A DNA stretch of 64,000 nucleotides from Burkholderiaceae bacterium. Its GTDB lineage: Bacteria; Pseudomonadota; Gammaproteobacteria; Burkholderiales; Burkholderiaceae_C. Both the position numbers and the translations under genes were made by a program. Shown here piece after piece: positions 1 through 7,550 of this stretch (its first letter is position 1; each line of letters opens with the position of its first letter). The notes beneath the pieces were generated by a model that saw nothing but the letters and a program-made list of their open reading frames with translations, searched no databases and was not told the DNA's origin. The DNA is taken from NCBI GenBank assembly GCA_026125795.1, contig JAHCKM010000001.1, positions 1,302,001-1,366,000 of the forward strand. Reading direction: 5' to 3'.

Positions 1-322
1 ACAGCGCGCCGCGTTCGCGCGCCAGCGCGATCAGCGCCAGGCTGCTGACGTCGACCGACAGGTTCAGCACGAAGTCGCCCGGTTCCAGGCGCGGCGCCAG
101 CACCTGCCGCAGGTTGTCGGCGTCCAGCGCCGTCACCAGGGTCTGCACGCCGGCTTGGTGCGCCGCCTCCAGGTCGCTGTCGTGCGGCTTGATGATCAGG
201 ACCTGCTCGGGCCGCATCGCGATGTGGCGCAGCAGCAGGGGCAAGGTGCCCTGTCCGATGCAGCCGAAGCCGATCATCACCAGCCGGCCGTTGAAGACGT
301 GTTCCTTGTGCGCCTCGCCCAT
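1..322 (-). CDS. hss: Homospermidine synthase, N-terminal part (runs off the left edge)
   Basis: Only the first 107 codons are inside the window. The enzyme makes the polyamine homospermidine from putrescine (or putrescine plus spermidine) in the cytoplasm, using NAD. The start reads MGEAHKEHVFNGRL and is followed at residues 16-30 by MIGFGCIGQGTLPLL, a Rossmann GxGxxG-type dinucleotide loop characteristic of this family, then LIIKPHD and a second beta-alpha unit. ATG at 322 is the only plausible start. The gene is divergent from the acyl-carrier/GNAT gene, with 197 bases between the start codons. A TTG-N8-CAA dyad lies 35 bases upstream of its ATG (358-371). Family assignment is firm; the C-terminal catalytic part cannot be checked here. 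Confidence 0.88.
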   Translation of the reverse strand, partial: MGEAHKEHVFNGRLVMIGFGCIGQGTLPLLLRHIAMRPEQVLIIKPHDSDLEAAHQAGVQTLVTALDADNLRQVLAPRLEPGDFVLNLSVDVSSLALIALARERGAL

Positions 323-357
323 GGATGGTGATTGAACCTGGGCGCTCGAAACCCGCG

Positions 358-371
358 TTGACGCATCTCAA
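358..371. promoter_or_regulatory. Fnr/Anr-like dyad TTGAC-GCAT-CTCAA
   Basis: An imperfect inverted repeat with TTG-N8-CAA spacing, centred 42.5 bp upstream of the hss ATG and about 155 bp upstream of the acyl-carrier/GNAT start. It belongs to a set of six such sites in the first 13 kb. No good TAnnnT -10 element is visible at the expected place, so this is one of the weaker members. The assignment to an Fnr-type activator is an inference from spacing and half-sites only. Confidence 0.4.
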
Positions 372-519
372 TCGAACGAGCGCGCGGCGCGAGCGGCATG
401 AGCCGCCGCAAGTCCTGGAGCCCACGAGCGATGCGAGACTCGCGACCGTGAATCGCGCCGAACCGCCGGTCTGCCCGGGCTCGACCCACGCCGCCGCGGC
501 CGCGCCGCCCGGCCATGCG

Positions 520-1314
520 ATGAGCACCGACGAGATTCGCAAGGTCGTGTCCGACGTCATTGCATCGATCGCGCCGGACTTCGAGCGCGAACGGATCGAG
601 CCCGCGCGCCCGTTGCGACAGCAAGTGGAGCTCGACTCGATGGACTGGATCAACGTGCTGTCGGGCCTGCAGGAGCGGCTGCAGGTCGACATCCCGGCAT
701 GCGATGCGGGCCAGCTGACGACGCTGGACGCGATCGTCGGCTATCTGGCGCTGCGGCTCGCCAAGCCTGTCGAGCCCGCGCAGGCACGCGCCGATGCATG
801 GACGGCGCTGCCCCATGCCTTCGATCTCGCCGATGGCACGCGCGTCACGGTGCGACCCATCCGCGCCGACGACGCGGCGTTGGAGGCGGCTTTCGTGCGC
901 CGCCTGTCGGCCGAGTCGCGCTACATGCGATTCATGGCCACGATGCGCGAGCTGCCGCAGCCCCTTCTGGAGTCGCTGACCGATGTGGACGCGGTCCACC
1001 ACGTGGCGCTGGCGGCCACGGCACGCCGCGACGACAAGGAGGTCCTGCTCGGTGCGGCGCGCTACGTGGTCGACGCCGCGGGCACGGGCTGCGAGTTCGC
1101 CGTGGCCGTCGATGATGCGTGCCAAGGCTCGGGCCTGGCCGGACGCCTGATGCAGACGCTGCTCGAGGTCGCTCGGCAGCGCGGCCTCAAGCGCATGGAA
1201 GGCACGGTGCTGGCCAACAACCGCAGGATGCTGAAGTTCATGCGCCAGCTGGGTTTCAGCGTGCGGCGCGATCCCGACGATCCGCACAACGTGCTGGTGG
1301 CCCGCGCGCTCTGA
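520..1314 (+). CDS. Acyl-carrier-domain / GNAT acetyltransferase fusion protein
   Basis: A 264-residue two-domain protein. Residues about 5-80 look like an acyl carrier domain: helix one, then ELDSMDW with Ser40 placed as a phosphopantetheine attachment site, then a helix III region ending LDAIVGYL. Residues about 100-264 are a GNAT domain starting TRVTVRPIRADD, with SAESRYMRFM and an acetyl-CoA loop QGSGLA at 202-207. This part resembles the C-terminal acetyltransferase domain of Pat/PatZ-type protein acetylases. ATG at 520 opens exactly at the carrier domain; an in-frame upstream extension to 325 is low-complexity and unlikely. Likely role: transfer of an acyl group held on, or recognised through, its own carrier domain; the substrate is unknown. 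Confidence 0.8.
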   Translation: MSTDEIRKVVSDVIASIAPDFERERIEPARPLRQQVELDSMDWINVLSGLQERLQVDIPACDAGQLTTLDAIVGYLALRLAKPVEPAQARADAWTALPHAFDLADGTRVTVRPIRADDAALEAAFVRRLSAESRYMRFMATMRELPQPLLESLTDVDAVHHVALAATARRDDKEVLLGAARYVVDAAGTGCEFAVAVDDACQGSGLAGRLMQTLLEVARQRGLKRMEGTVLANNRRMLKFMRQLGFSVRRDPDDPHNVLVARAL

Positions 1315-1375
1315 AGCGGCGCCTTGGCGCGCCCGCGACGCATCGATCGCCTGTGACCGACGCGGGGCTGTCGGC

Positions 1376-1858
1376 TCAAGCGCCGAGCGGCGTGCCCGAT
1401 ATCGACCGTTCGTGACGCTGCGCCGCCCCCACCGCGTTGGCCAGCGCGCCCATGGCCTCGGCGACGACCGTCAGCACATCGTCGATCGCGACCACGCCGA
1501 CGAGACGGTGGAGCTCGTCGACCACCGGCACGCGGCGCACGCCCTTGCGCTGCATCGTGGCCAGCACGTCGAGCACCGAGTCGCTTTCGCGTGCGGTCAC
1601 GACGCTCGCGCTCATCACGTCGGCGACCCTCAGCGTCTGGGGGTCCTTCTGTGTCGCGACCACCGCGGTGACGATGTCGCGATCGGTCAGCACGCCGACC
1701 ACGTGGCGATCGGTGGTGCTGCGCTCCTGCACGACGACCAGGCTGCCGACGCGCTGGTCGCGCATCACGCGCGCGGCCTCGTCGATCGACAGCTCGGGGT
1801 AGGCCACCGACACGATGCGGGTGCAGATATCGCCAGCGGTCAGTTTGTGCTCGAACAT
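1376..1858 (-). CDS. CBS-pair domain protein
   Basis: About 160 residues made of two CBS motifs and little else. The first runs about residues 10-65 and ends GVLTDRDIV. The second runs about 75-130, from DVMSASVVTARESDSV to RRVPVVDELHRLVGVVAIDDVL. Stand-alone CBS pairs usually bind adenine nucleotides and act as energy sensors; the partner here is unknown. The start was chosen among two adjacent ATGs: AGGAG lies 5 bases before the one at 1858 but only 2 before the one at 1861. It sits in a group of stress genes and has a TTG-N8-CAA dyad about 50 bases upstream (1911-1924). Confidence 0.88.
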   Translation of the reverse strand: MFEHKLTAGDICTRIVSVAYPELSIDEAARVMRDQRVGSLVVVQERSTTDRHVVGVLTDRDIVTAVVATQKDPQTLRVADVMSASVVTARESDSVLDVLATMQRKGVRRVPVVDELHRLVGVVAIDDVLTVVAEAMGALANAVGAAQRHERSISGTPLGA

Positions 1859-1910
1859 CATCGCTCCTGTTGCGCAGCCACCAGCATCAACCGCGCATCG
1901 CGGCGCACGG

Positions 1911-1924
1911 TTGCGCCATGTCAA
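1911..1924. promoter_or_regulatory. Fnr/Anr-like dyad TTGCG-CCAT-GTCAA
   Basis: Imperfect TTG-N8-CAA repeat upstream of the CBS gene. If the centre (1917.5) lies at -41.5, transcription would start at 1876. That leaves a leader of about 15-18 bases containing the AGGAG, and puts GATGCT, with A at -11 and T at -7, at the -10 position. The geometry fits a class II activator site; no experiment is implied. Confidence 0.4.
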
Positions 1925-2043
1925 CCGCGCAGCTGGCCGGCCGCAAGCCGAGCCGCACGGCCACCGGCGCCAGGCTGCGCGCCGTCGTGGGGGCGGCCGG
2001 CCGCCGTGCAGCAGCGCTCAGCACGACGCCTGCCGGGCACGCC

Positions 2044-2853
2044 TCACGCGCGCTCTCCAGGGTCGGGCGAGAACAGGGCGGGCCGGTGCGTCGTGACCGG
2101 CGCGATCGAGTCGGCGAAGTGCCGGCCCAACGACTCGGCCCGGCGCAGGTAATCGAGCCGTGTGCGCACATCGGCACCGTGCACCGCATAGAAGTACTCG
2201 TGCTGCACCTGCTCGATGCCCGGCATATGCAGCGCGAAGTCGTCGACCAGGCGGCCGATCGCATCGCCCAGCCCAGTGGCGTACGAAGCCTCGTCGAACA
2301 GCGTCGGCGTCATCAGCAGCGCCTTGCGATGGCGCAGCAGCGGCCGGCGACCTTCGAGGTCGCCGCGCCAGGCCTCGGGTGACAGTTTGAAGGCGAAGCC
2401 GAGCGTGAAGACGCGCTCGATCCAGCCCTTCAGGATCGCCGGCAGGCCGACGAAGTACAGCGGCGCGACGAACGCCAGCGCATCGGCCGCGGCCACCTTC
2501 TGCTGCTGGATCGCCACGTCGCGCGGCCCGCCGCGTGCATGCAGCTTGCGCACGATGGCGCGCGGGTCGAGTTCGCCCACCCAGCGCTTGATGCGCAGGT
2601 GCTGCAGCGGACCGCGGGCGGCTTCGAACAGCGACTCCGGCAGGTTCATGTGGCGCAGCACGTCGTCGGGCACCGAGTCGTCGATCCAGTTCGGCGCGTC
2701 GCGGCCCCTCAACACCGGATCGAAGCCGATCGCGTGCAGGTCGACGATCTCGTTGTCGTGGCCACCCTCGCGCAGACCTGCATCGAAGTGCTCCAGCAGT
2801 GCATGGCAGAACGAGCGCGGGTTGTGGTGCGCATAGAGGGTCAGGATCTTCAT
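2044..2853 (-). CDS. NAD(P)H dehydrogenase (quinone)-like flavoprotein
   Basis: A 269-residue flavodoxin-fold protein of the NQO1/KefF-like family, which reduces quinones or similar acceptors with NAD(P)H via FMN/FAD. Evidence: N-terminal MKILTLYAHHNPRSFCHALL (first beta strand and flavin phosphate loop), then FVAPLYFVGLPAILKGWIERVFTLGFAF, the family's flavin/active-site segment, at about residues 130-160. The start has GGGAG seven bases upstream. It is divergent from polX, with a good TTG-N8-CAA dyad (2907-2920) between them. A tail of about 40 residues after the fold is not recognised. The physiological substrate is unknown. Confidence 0.85.
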   Translation of the reverse strand: MKILTLYAHHNPRSFCHALLEHFDAGLREGGHDNEIVDLHAIGFDPVLRGRDAPNWIDDSVPDDVLRHMNLPESLFEAARGPLQHLRIKRWVGELDPRAIVRKLHARGGPRDVAIQQQKVAAADALAFVAPLYFVGLPAILKGWIERVFTLGFAFKLSPEAWRGDLEGRRPLLRHRKALLMTPTLFDEASYATGLGDAIGRLVDDFALHMPGIEQVQHEYFYAVHGADVRTRLDYLRRAESLGRHFADSIAPVTTHRPALFSPDPGERA

Positions 2854-2906
2854 CGCGGGTCTCCCGGTGCGGCGCGTGATGTTTGCGCCCGGGCGCCTCG
2901 GTGGAG

Positions 2907-2920
2907 ATGATCGAAATCAA
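2907..2920. promoter_or_regulatory. Fnr/Anr-like box (ATGAT-CGAA-ATCAA; reverse TTGAT-TTCG-ATCAT)
   Basis: The closest match in the window to the classic Fnr/Anr consensus TTGAT-N4-ATCAA: nine of ten fixed positions match. It lies between the quinone reductase-like gene and polX. With the centre at -41.5 for the minus-strand gene, transcription would start at 2872, with AAACAT at the -10 position (A at -11, T at -7) and a 19-base leader carrying GGGAG. The fit for polX is poorer. Confidence 0.5.
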
Positions 2921-3026
2921 GCCGGCGCTGCCCGTCCGCAGGCCGCGCGCCGGCACCCGGGGCGGCGAACCCCTGCGGTTTGATCGCACGCAAGCGCGTG
3001 CCGCCGCCGGCCGGCCACGATGGCGC

Positions 3027-4751
3027 GTGCCCGCCTACAACGCCGACATCGCCCGCGTCTTCGACGAGATCGCCGATCTGCTGGAGCTGCAGCGGGCGAA
3101 CCCGTTTCGCGTGCGCGCGTACCGGCGCGCCGCCCAGACGGTGGGCGATCTCGACCGCAGCCTGGCCACGATGGTCGCGCACGGCGACGATCTCGACGCC
3201 TTGCCCGGCATCGGCAGCGACCTGGCGGCCAAGATCGCCGAGATCGTGCGCACCGGCCGCTGCGCGCTGCTGGAGCAGTTGCGCGCCGAGGTTTCGCCGC
3301 GCCTGGCCACGCTGATGAGGCTGCCCCATCTGGGGCCGGAGCGCGTGCGCACGTTGCACGACGAGCTCGGCGTCGAGACCATCGAGCAGTTGCATGCGGC
3401 GGCCGAGGCGGGGCGTGTGCACGGTGTGCGCGGCTTCGGCGAGCGCCTGGAGCAGGAGATCCTCGAGGCCACGAAGCCGCATCCGGAGCGCCCGGCGCGG
3501 GTCCGCCTGCCGGTGGCCGACGAGGTCGCGCAGTCGCTGCTGGCGCGCCTGCGGGAGGTGCGCGGCGTCGAACGGGCGGAGGCGGCGGGCAGCCTGCGCC
3601 GGCGGCGCGACAGCATCGGCGACCTCGACCTGCTGGCGCAATCGTCGGCCGGCGCCGACGTGATCCAGGCGTTTGTGCACTTTGCCGAGGTCGACAAGGT
3701 GCTCGCGGCCGGCGACACGCGCGCCAGCGTCGTGCTCGCCAACGGCCTGCAGGTGGACCTGCGCGTGGTCGCGCGCGAGAGCTTCGGCGCGGCGTGGCTG
3801 TACTTCACCGGATCGAAGCCGCACAACATCGCGTTGCGCCGGCTGGCGCAGCAGCGCGGCCTCAAGCTCAACGAATACGGCGTGTTCCGCGGCGACGCGC
3901 AGGTGGCCGGGCGCGACGAGGCATCGGTCTACGCCGCGCTCGATCTGAAGCCGATCGCGCCGGAGCTGCGCGAGGACCGCGGCGAGATCGAGGCGGCCCA
4001 GCGCGGCCAGCTGCCGCGGCTGATCGAGCTCGGCGATCTGCGCGGCGACCTGCACGCACACACCCGCGACAGCGACGGACGCGACGACCTCGATGCACTG
4101 GTGGCCGCGGCGCGTGCGCGCGGCCTGGAATACCTCGCGGTCACCGACCATTCGCAGCGGCTGGCCGTGACGCATGGCCTCGATGCCAGGCGCCTGGCGC
4201 AGCAGATGGACCGCATCGACCGTCTCAACCAGCGCTTGCGCGGCTTCAGGGTGCTCAAGGGCATCGAGGTCGACATCCTCGAGGATGGGCGGCTCGACCT
4301 GCCCGACGCCGTGCTGGCCCGGCTCGACCTCGTGGTGGGCGCCGTGCACCAGCACTTCGATCTGTCGAGCGAGCGCCAGACCACGCGCCTGCTCAAGGCG
4401 ATGGACCATCCGCACTTCTCGGTGCTGGCGCATCCCACCGGCCGGCTGATCGAGGAGCGCGCGGGCTGCGTCTTCGACTGGCCGCGCGTGGTGCGCCATG
4501 CGCGCGAGCGCGGCTGCTTTCTCGAGCTGAACGCCCATCCGTCCCGGCTCGACCTCGACGACTCGGCGTGCCGGCTGGCGCGTGACGAGGGCGTGCTGGT
4601 CTGCATCAGCACCGACGCGCACAGTGTGCTCGACCTCGGCAACCAGCGGCACGGCGTCGACCAGGCACGGCGCGGTTGGCTGCGCCGCGGCGACGTGCTG
4701 AACGCGCGCCCGCTGTCGGCGCTGCGGCCGCTGCTGGCGCGCACGATGTGA
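3027..4751 (+). CDS. polX: Family X DNA polymerase with PHP domain
   Basis: A 574-residue bacterial PolX that fills short gaps in base-excision and end-joining repair and has a C-terminal PHP 3'-5' exonuclease. Order: helix-hairpin-helix lyase-like region (DIARVFDEIADLLEL, then LPGIGSDLAAKIAEIV), nucleotidyltransferase core with GSLRRRRDSIGDLDLL and a third acidic site in LQVDLRVV, then PHP motifs DLHAHT and AVTDHS and a late STDAHS. GTG at 3027 was chosen because VPAYNADIARVF aligns with the usual family start; an in-frame ATG at 2907 would add 40 residues of unrelated sequence and falls inside the Fnr-like box. An SRAP-family gene lies 9.5 kb downstream. Confidence 0.93.
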   Translation: MPAYNADIARVFDEIADLLELQRANPFRVRAYRRAAQTVGDLDRSLATMVAHGDDLDALPGIGSDLAAKIAEIVRTGRCALLEQLRAEVSPRLATLMRLPHLGPERVRTLHDELGVETIEQLHAAAEAGRVHGVRGFGERLEQEILEATKPHPERPARVRLPVADEVAQSLLARLREVRGVERAEAAGSLRRRRDSIGDLDLLAQSSAGADVIQAFVHFAEVDKVLAAGDTRASVVLANGLQVDLRVVARESFGAAWLYFTGSKPHNIALRRLAQQRGLKLNEYGVFRGDAQVAGRDEASVYAALDLKPIAPELREDRGEIEAAQRGQLPRLIELGDLRGDLHAHTRDSDGRDDLDALVAAARARGLEYLAVTDHSQRLAVTHGLDARRLAQQMDRIDRLNQRLRGFRVLKGIEVDILEDGRLDLPDAVLARLDLVVGAVHQHFDLSSERQTTRLLKAMDHPHFSVLAHPTGRLIEERAGCVFDWPRVVRHARERGCFLELNAHPSRLDLDDSACRLARDEGVLVCISTDAHSVLDLGNQRHGVDQARRGWLRRGDVLNARPLSALRPLLARTM

Positions 4752-4769
4752 CGCCGACCGCGCGGCGCG

Positions 4770-7391
4770 CTACGGTTTCTGCGCGTGCCGGCCGGCGCTC
4801 GCCGGCAGCGGCACGTGGCGGGCCCGGCGCAGCGGCTCGCGCGCGCCGTGCGCCAGACCGTGCGCCTGGCGCGCACGCGACATCTGCTCGAGCCGTGCGG
4901 CCACCAGGCGGTTGATCGTGCGCTCGGGCAACGCGCCCTTGCCGTCGGGCTCCTGCGCCGGCACGCCGGTCAGCACCTCGATCGCGGTGTCGACGTGGTC
5001 GACCGCGATCACGTGGAAGCGGCCTTGCGCCGCGGCCTCGACCACGTCGTCGCGCAGCATCAGGTGCTGGGCGTTGGCCGCGGGGATCAGCACGCCCTGG
5101 TGGCCGTCGAGGCCGCGCGCGCTGCAGACGTCGAAGAATCCCTCGATCTTCTCGTTGATGCCGCCCACCGCCTGCACCTGCCCGTGCTGGTTGACCGAAC
5201 CGGTGACCGCCAGCGACTGATCGATCGGCACGCCGGCCAGTGCCGACAACAATGCGCACAGCTCGGCCAGCGAGGCGCTGTCGCCTTCCACCGCACCGTA
5301 GGACTGCTCGAACACCAGGCTGGCCGACAGCGACAGCGGCGTGTGCTGCGCAAAGCGCGCGCCGAGGAACGAGGCCAGGATCATCACGCCCTTGGAGTGG
5401 ATCGGCTTGCCGAGCGTGGATTCGCGCTCGATGTCGACCAGGTCGCCTTCGCCGACACGCGCGGTGGCCGTGATGCGCACCGGGTGCCCGAAGCGGAAGC
5501 CCCCGAGCTCGTGCACCGCCAGGCCATTGATCTGGCCCGCGTGCGACCCGCTGCTGGCGATGAGCAGCGTCTCGCGCTGCACCGCCTCTAGCATCGAGCC
5601 ACGCAGCCGGTCGGCGCGGCGGATGCGTGCCGCCAGCGCCTGCGCGACGTGCTCGCGTGCGATCACCGCGAGCCCGCTGCGCGCGGCCTCGTGGTCGGCC
5701 TCGGACAGCACGTCGGCCAGCTCGCGCACGCGCGTCGACAGCTTGTGCGCATCGCCGGCCATGCGCGAGGCGTGTTCCACCAGACGGGCCACCGCGCCGC
5801 GATCGAGCGGCCGGATCGCACGCTCGCGCGCCAGCGAGCCGAGGAGCAGCGCGAACTGCGCCACCCCGGGCTCGTCGCGCGGCACGTCATCTTCGAAGTC
5901 GGCCGCCACCTTGAACAACTCGTCGAACTCGGGGTCGAGATCCTGCAGCAGGTAGTAGTGCAGCCGTTCGCCGAACAGCACCACCTTGACCGACAGCGGG
6001 ATCGGCTCGGGCTCCAGCGGCACGGTGCTCATCCAGCCCATCAGTTGCGCGAGCGACTCGATGCAAAGCCGGCCCGAGCTCAGCGCGCGCTTGAGGCCTT
6101 CCCAGGCGTAGGGCTGGGCGATGACCTTGACCGCATCGAGCATCAAGTAGCCGCCGTTGGCCAGGTGTAGCGCACCCGGCTTGACGAGCATGAAGTTGGT
6201 CAGCAGCGTCCCCATGTGCGCGAACTGGTCGACCCGGCCGGCCAGGTTGGCGTGGGTCGGGTTGTCCGGCTCCACGATCGGCGCATGGTCCTGCGGCCCG
6301 TGGCCCACCAGCAGGTTCACGCGGTAGCGGCCCACCGAGACGGTGCCGGCCAGCCCGCCGAAGGCCTCGTCGTCGACGTCCTTCTGTTCGTGCAGTTGCG
6401 CGCCGGCTTCCGTCACGTCGGCCAGCACCTCGTCGAGGAACGCCTGCACCTGGGGCAGCGCCGCGAAGCGCTCCTTGAGCTCCTCGATCAGGTGCCCGAC
6501 CGCCAGGGCCATGGTCTCGCGCGTTGCGTCGCGCACGCGCTGCTGCATCTCGCGGCGCACCCGCGGCAGCTCGTGCGAGATGCGATCGAGCCGCTCGCGC
6601 AGGCTCTGCACGGTGGCCGCGATGCGATCGCGCTCGGCTTGCGGCAGCTTGTCGAACTGCGCCGGATCGAGCGGCTGTCCGTCCTTCAGCGGCGCGAACG
6701 CGAAGCCGGCCGGCGTGCGCAGCAGCGCCACGCCCTGTTGCGCGGCGCTGTCGCCCAGCTCCTCGAGCGCGCGCTCCTCCTGCTGCTTGAACTCCTTCTG
6801 GATCGCCTCGATGCGCAAGCGGTACTCGTCGCTGTCGAGCGCGGCCGCGATCGCCTTGCCGAGCTCGGCGACAAAACGCTCCATCGCGGCATGCAGGCGG
6901 ATGCCCTCGCCGGCGGGCAGGCTCAACACGCGCGGCTTGTTGGCATCGGCGAAGTTGTTGACGTAGCACCAGTCCGCCGGCGCCGGCCGGGCGGCCGCGT
7001 GGGCCTGCAGCAGGCGTCGCACGGTGGCGTGGCGGCTGCTGCCGGGCTCGCCGAGCACGAAGACGTTGAAGCCGCGGCCGGCGATCGCGAGCGCCCGATC
7101 CACCGCATCGACGGCACGCGCCTGTCCGAACGCCGCGCGCGGTTCGGGCAGCGTGGCGGTGGTCTCGAAGTGGAACTGCGCCGGATCGCAGCGCGCGCAC
7201 AGCGCGCCGGCGTCGAGCGGACGCGCGGCGCCGGCGCGTCCGCCGGCCGGTGCGCCCGGGTCCGGCACGACAGGTGCCGGTGCGCCGCGTTCCTGCGCGG
7301 GTGGCTCGGTCCCGGTGCCGGTCTCGCCGGTTCGCATCGACCGTTGCGCGAGCAGGCTTTGCCTCATGCTCTTGTTCGGAGTCTTGTTCAT
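4770..7391 (-). CDS. Lon-related ATP-dependent protease (AAA_32 / S16 type)
   Basis: An 873-residue member of the Lon-related family in which an N-terminal AAA-type region precedes an S16 serine protease domain. The catalytic dyad is visible: Ser705 in GDSASL and Lys748 in NEKIEGF, 43 residues apart as in classical Lon. The nucleotide-binding loop reads LGEPGSSRHAT, so the GK[ST] of Walker A is not canonical, as in several relatives of this subfamily. A Q/E/R-rich coiled-coil stretch occupies about 190-300. It is divergent from the APH/P-loop gene at 7551, sharing a 159-base promoter region with two mirror-placed dyads. Probable role: protein quality control under stress; substrates are unknown. 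Confidence 0.9.
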   Translation of the reverse strand: MNKTPNKSMRQSLLAQRSMRTGETGTGTEPPAQERGAPAPVVPDPGAPAGGRAGAARPLDAGALCARCDPAQFHFETTATLPEPRAAFGQARAVDAVDRALAIAGRGFNVFVLGEPGSSRHATVRRLLQAHAAARPAPADWCYVNNFADANKPRVLSLPAGEGIRLHAAMERFVAELGKAIAAALDSDEYRLRIEAIQKEFKQQEERALEELGDSAAQQGVALLRTPAGFAFAPLKDGQPLDPAQFDKLPQAERDRIAATVQSLRERLDRISHELPRVRREMQQRVRDATRETMALAVGHLIEELKERFAALPQVQAFLDEVLADVTEAGAQLHEQKDVDDEAFGGLAGTVSVGRYRVNLLVGHGPQDHAPIVEPDNPTHANLAGRVDQFAHMGTLLTNFMLVKPGALHLANGGYLMLDAVKVIAQPYAWEGLKRALSSGRLCIESLAQLMGWMSTVPLEPEPIPLSVKVVLFGERLHYYLLQDLDPEFDELFKVAADFEDDVPRDEPGVAQFALLLGSLARERAIRPLDRGAVARLVEHASRMAGDAHKLSTRVRELADVLSEADHEAARSGLAVIAREHVAQALAARIRRADRLRGSMLEAVQRETLLIASSGSHAGQINGLAVHELGGFRFGHPVRITATARVGEGDLVDIERESTLGKPIHSKGVMILASFLGARFAQHTPLSLSASLVFEQSYGAVEGDSASLAELCALLSALAGVPIDQSLAVTGSVNQHGQVQAVGGINEKIEGFFDVCSARGLDGHQGVLIPAANAQHLMLRDDVVEAAAQGRFHVIAVDHVDTAIEVLTGVPAQEPDGKGALPERTINRLVAARLEQMSRARQAHGLAHGAREPLRRARHVPLPASAGRHAQKP

Positions 7392-7425
7392 CGGTGAACC
7401 TTAGGGTGCGGGCCGGTGGGCGACA

Positions 7426-7439
7426 TTGCGTTGGCGCAA
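7426..7439. promoter_or_regulatory. Perfect dyad TTGCG-TTGG-CGCAA upstream of the Lon-related gene
   Basis: A perfect 5-bp inverted repeat, extended by one more A/T pair. Its centre at 7432.5 is exactly 41.5 bp from the A of the Lon-related ATG (7391). On the minus strand TAAGGT occupies exactly -12 to -7 relative to that A, a fit to the TAnnnT -10 form. TAAGGT could alternatively act as a weak ribosome-binding site, so the leaderless reading is not forced. The factor is unknown; the spacing is that of class II Crp/Fnr-family activation. Confidence 0.6.
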
Positions 7440-7502
7440 TGGGCGGCGACCCTCGCCTTCGGTCGACGCCGGCGCGCAGCGGCCCTGCTGCCTGTGGTGG
7501 GT

Positions 7503-7516
7503 TTGCGCTTGCGCAA
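7503..7516. promoter_or_regulatory. Perfect dyad TTGCG-CTTG-CGCAA upstream of the APH/P-loop gene
   Basis: The second perfect copy in the same intergenic region. Its centre at 7509.5 is again exactly 41.5 bp from an ATG (7551), this time on the plus strand. TAGCCT sits at -12 to -7 and matches TAnnnT. No ribosome-binding sequence is visible before the ATG, which favours a leaderless start. The mirror placement relative to the 7426 site is hard to explain by chance. Confidence 0.62.
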
Positions 7517-7550
7517 CGCCGGACGCAAGGTGTGCCGATAGCCTGCACCG

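Noticed and set aside
2850-4652. Long open frame of about 600 codons antisense to polX
   Set aside because: Caused by high-GC codon use; the sequence is Arg/Ala/Gln-rich with no recognisable domain, and the plus strand encodes a complete PolX.
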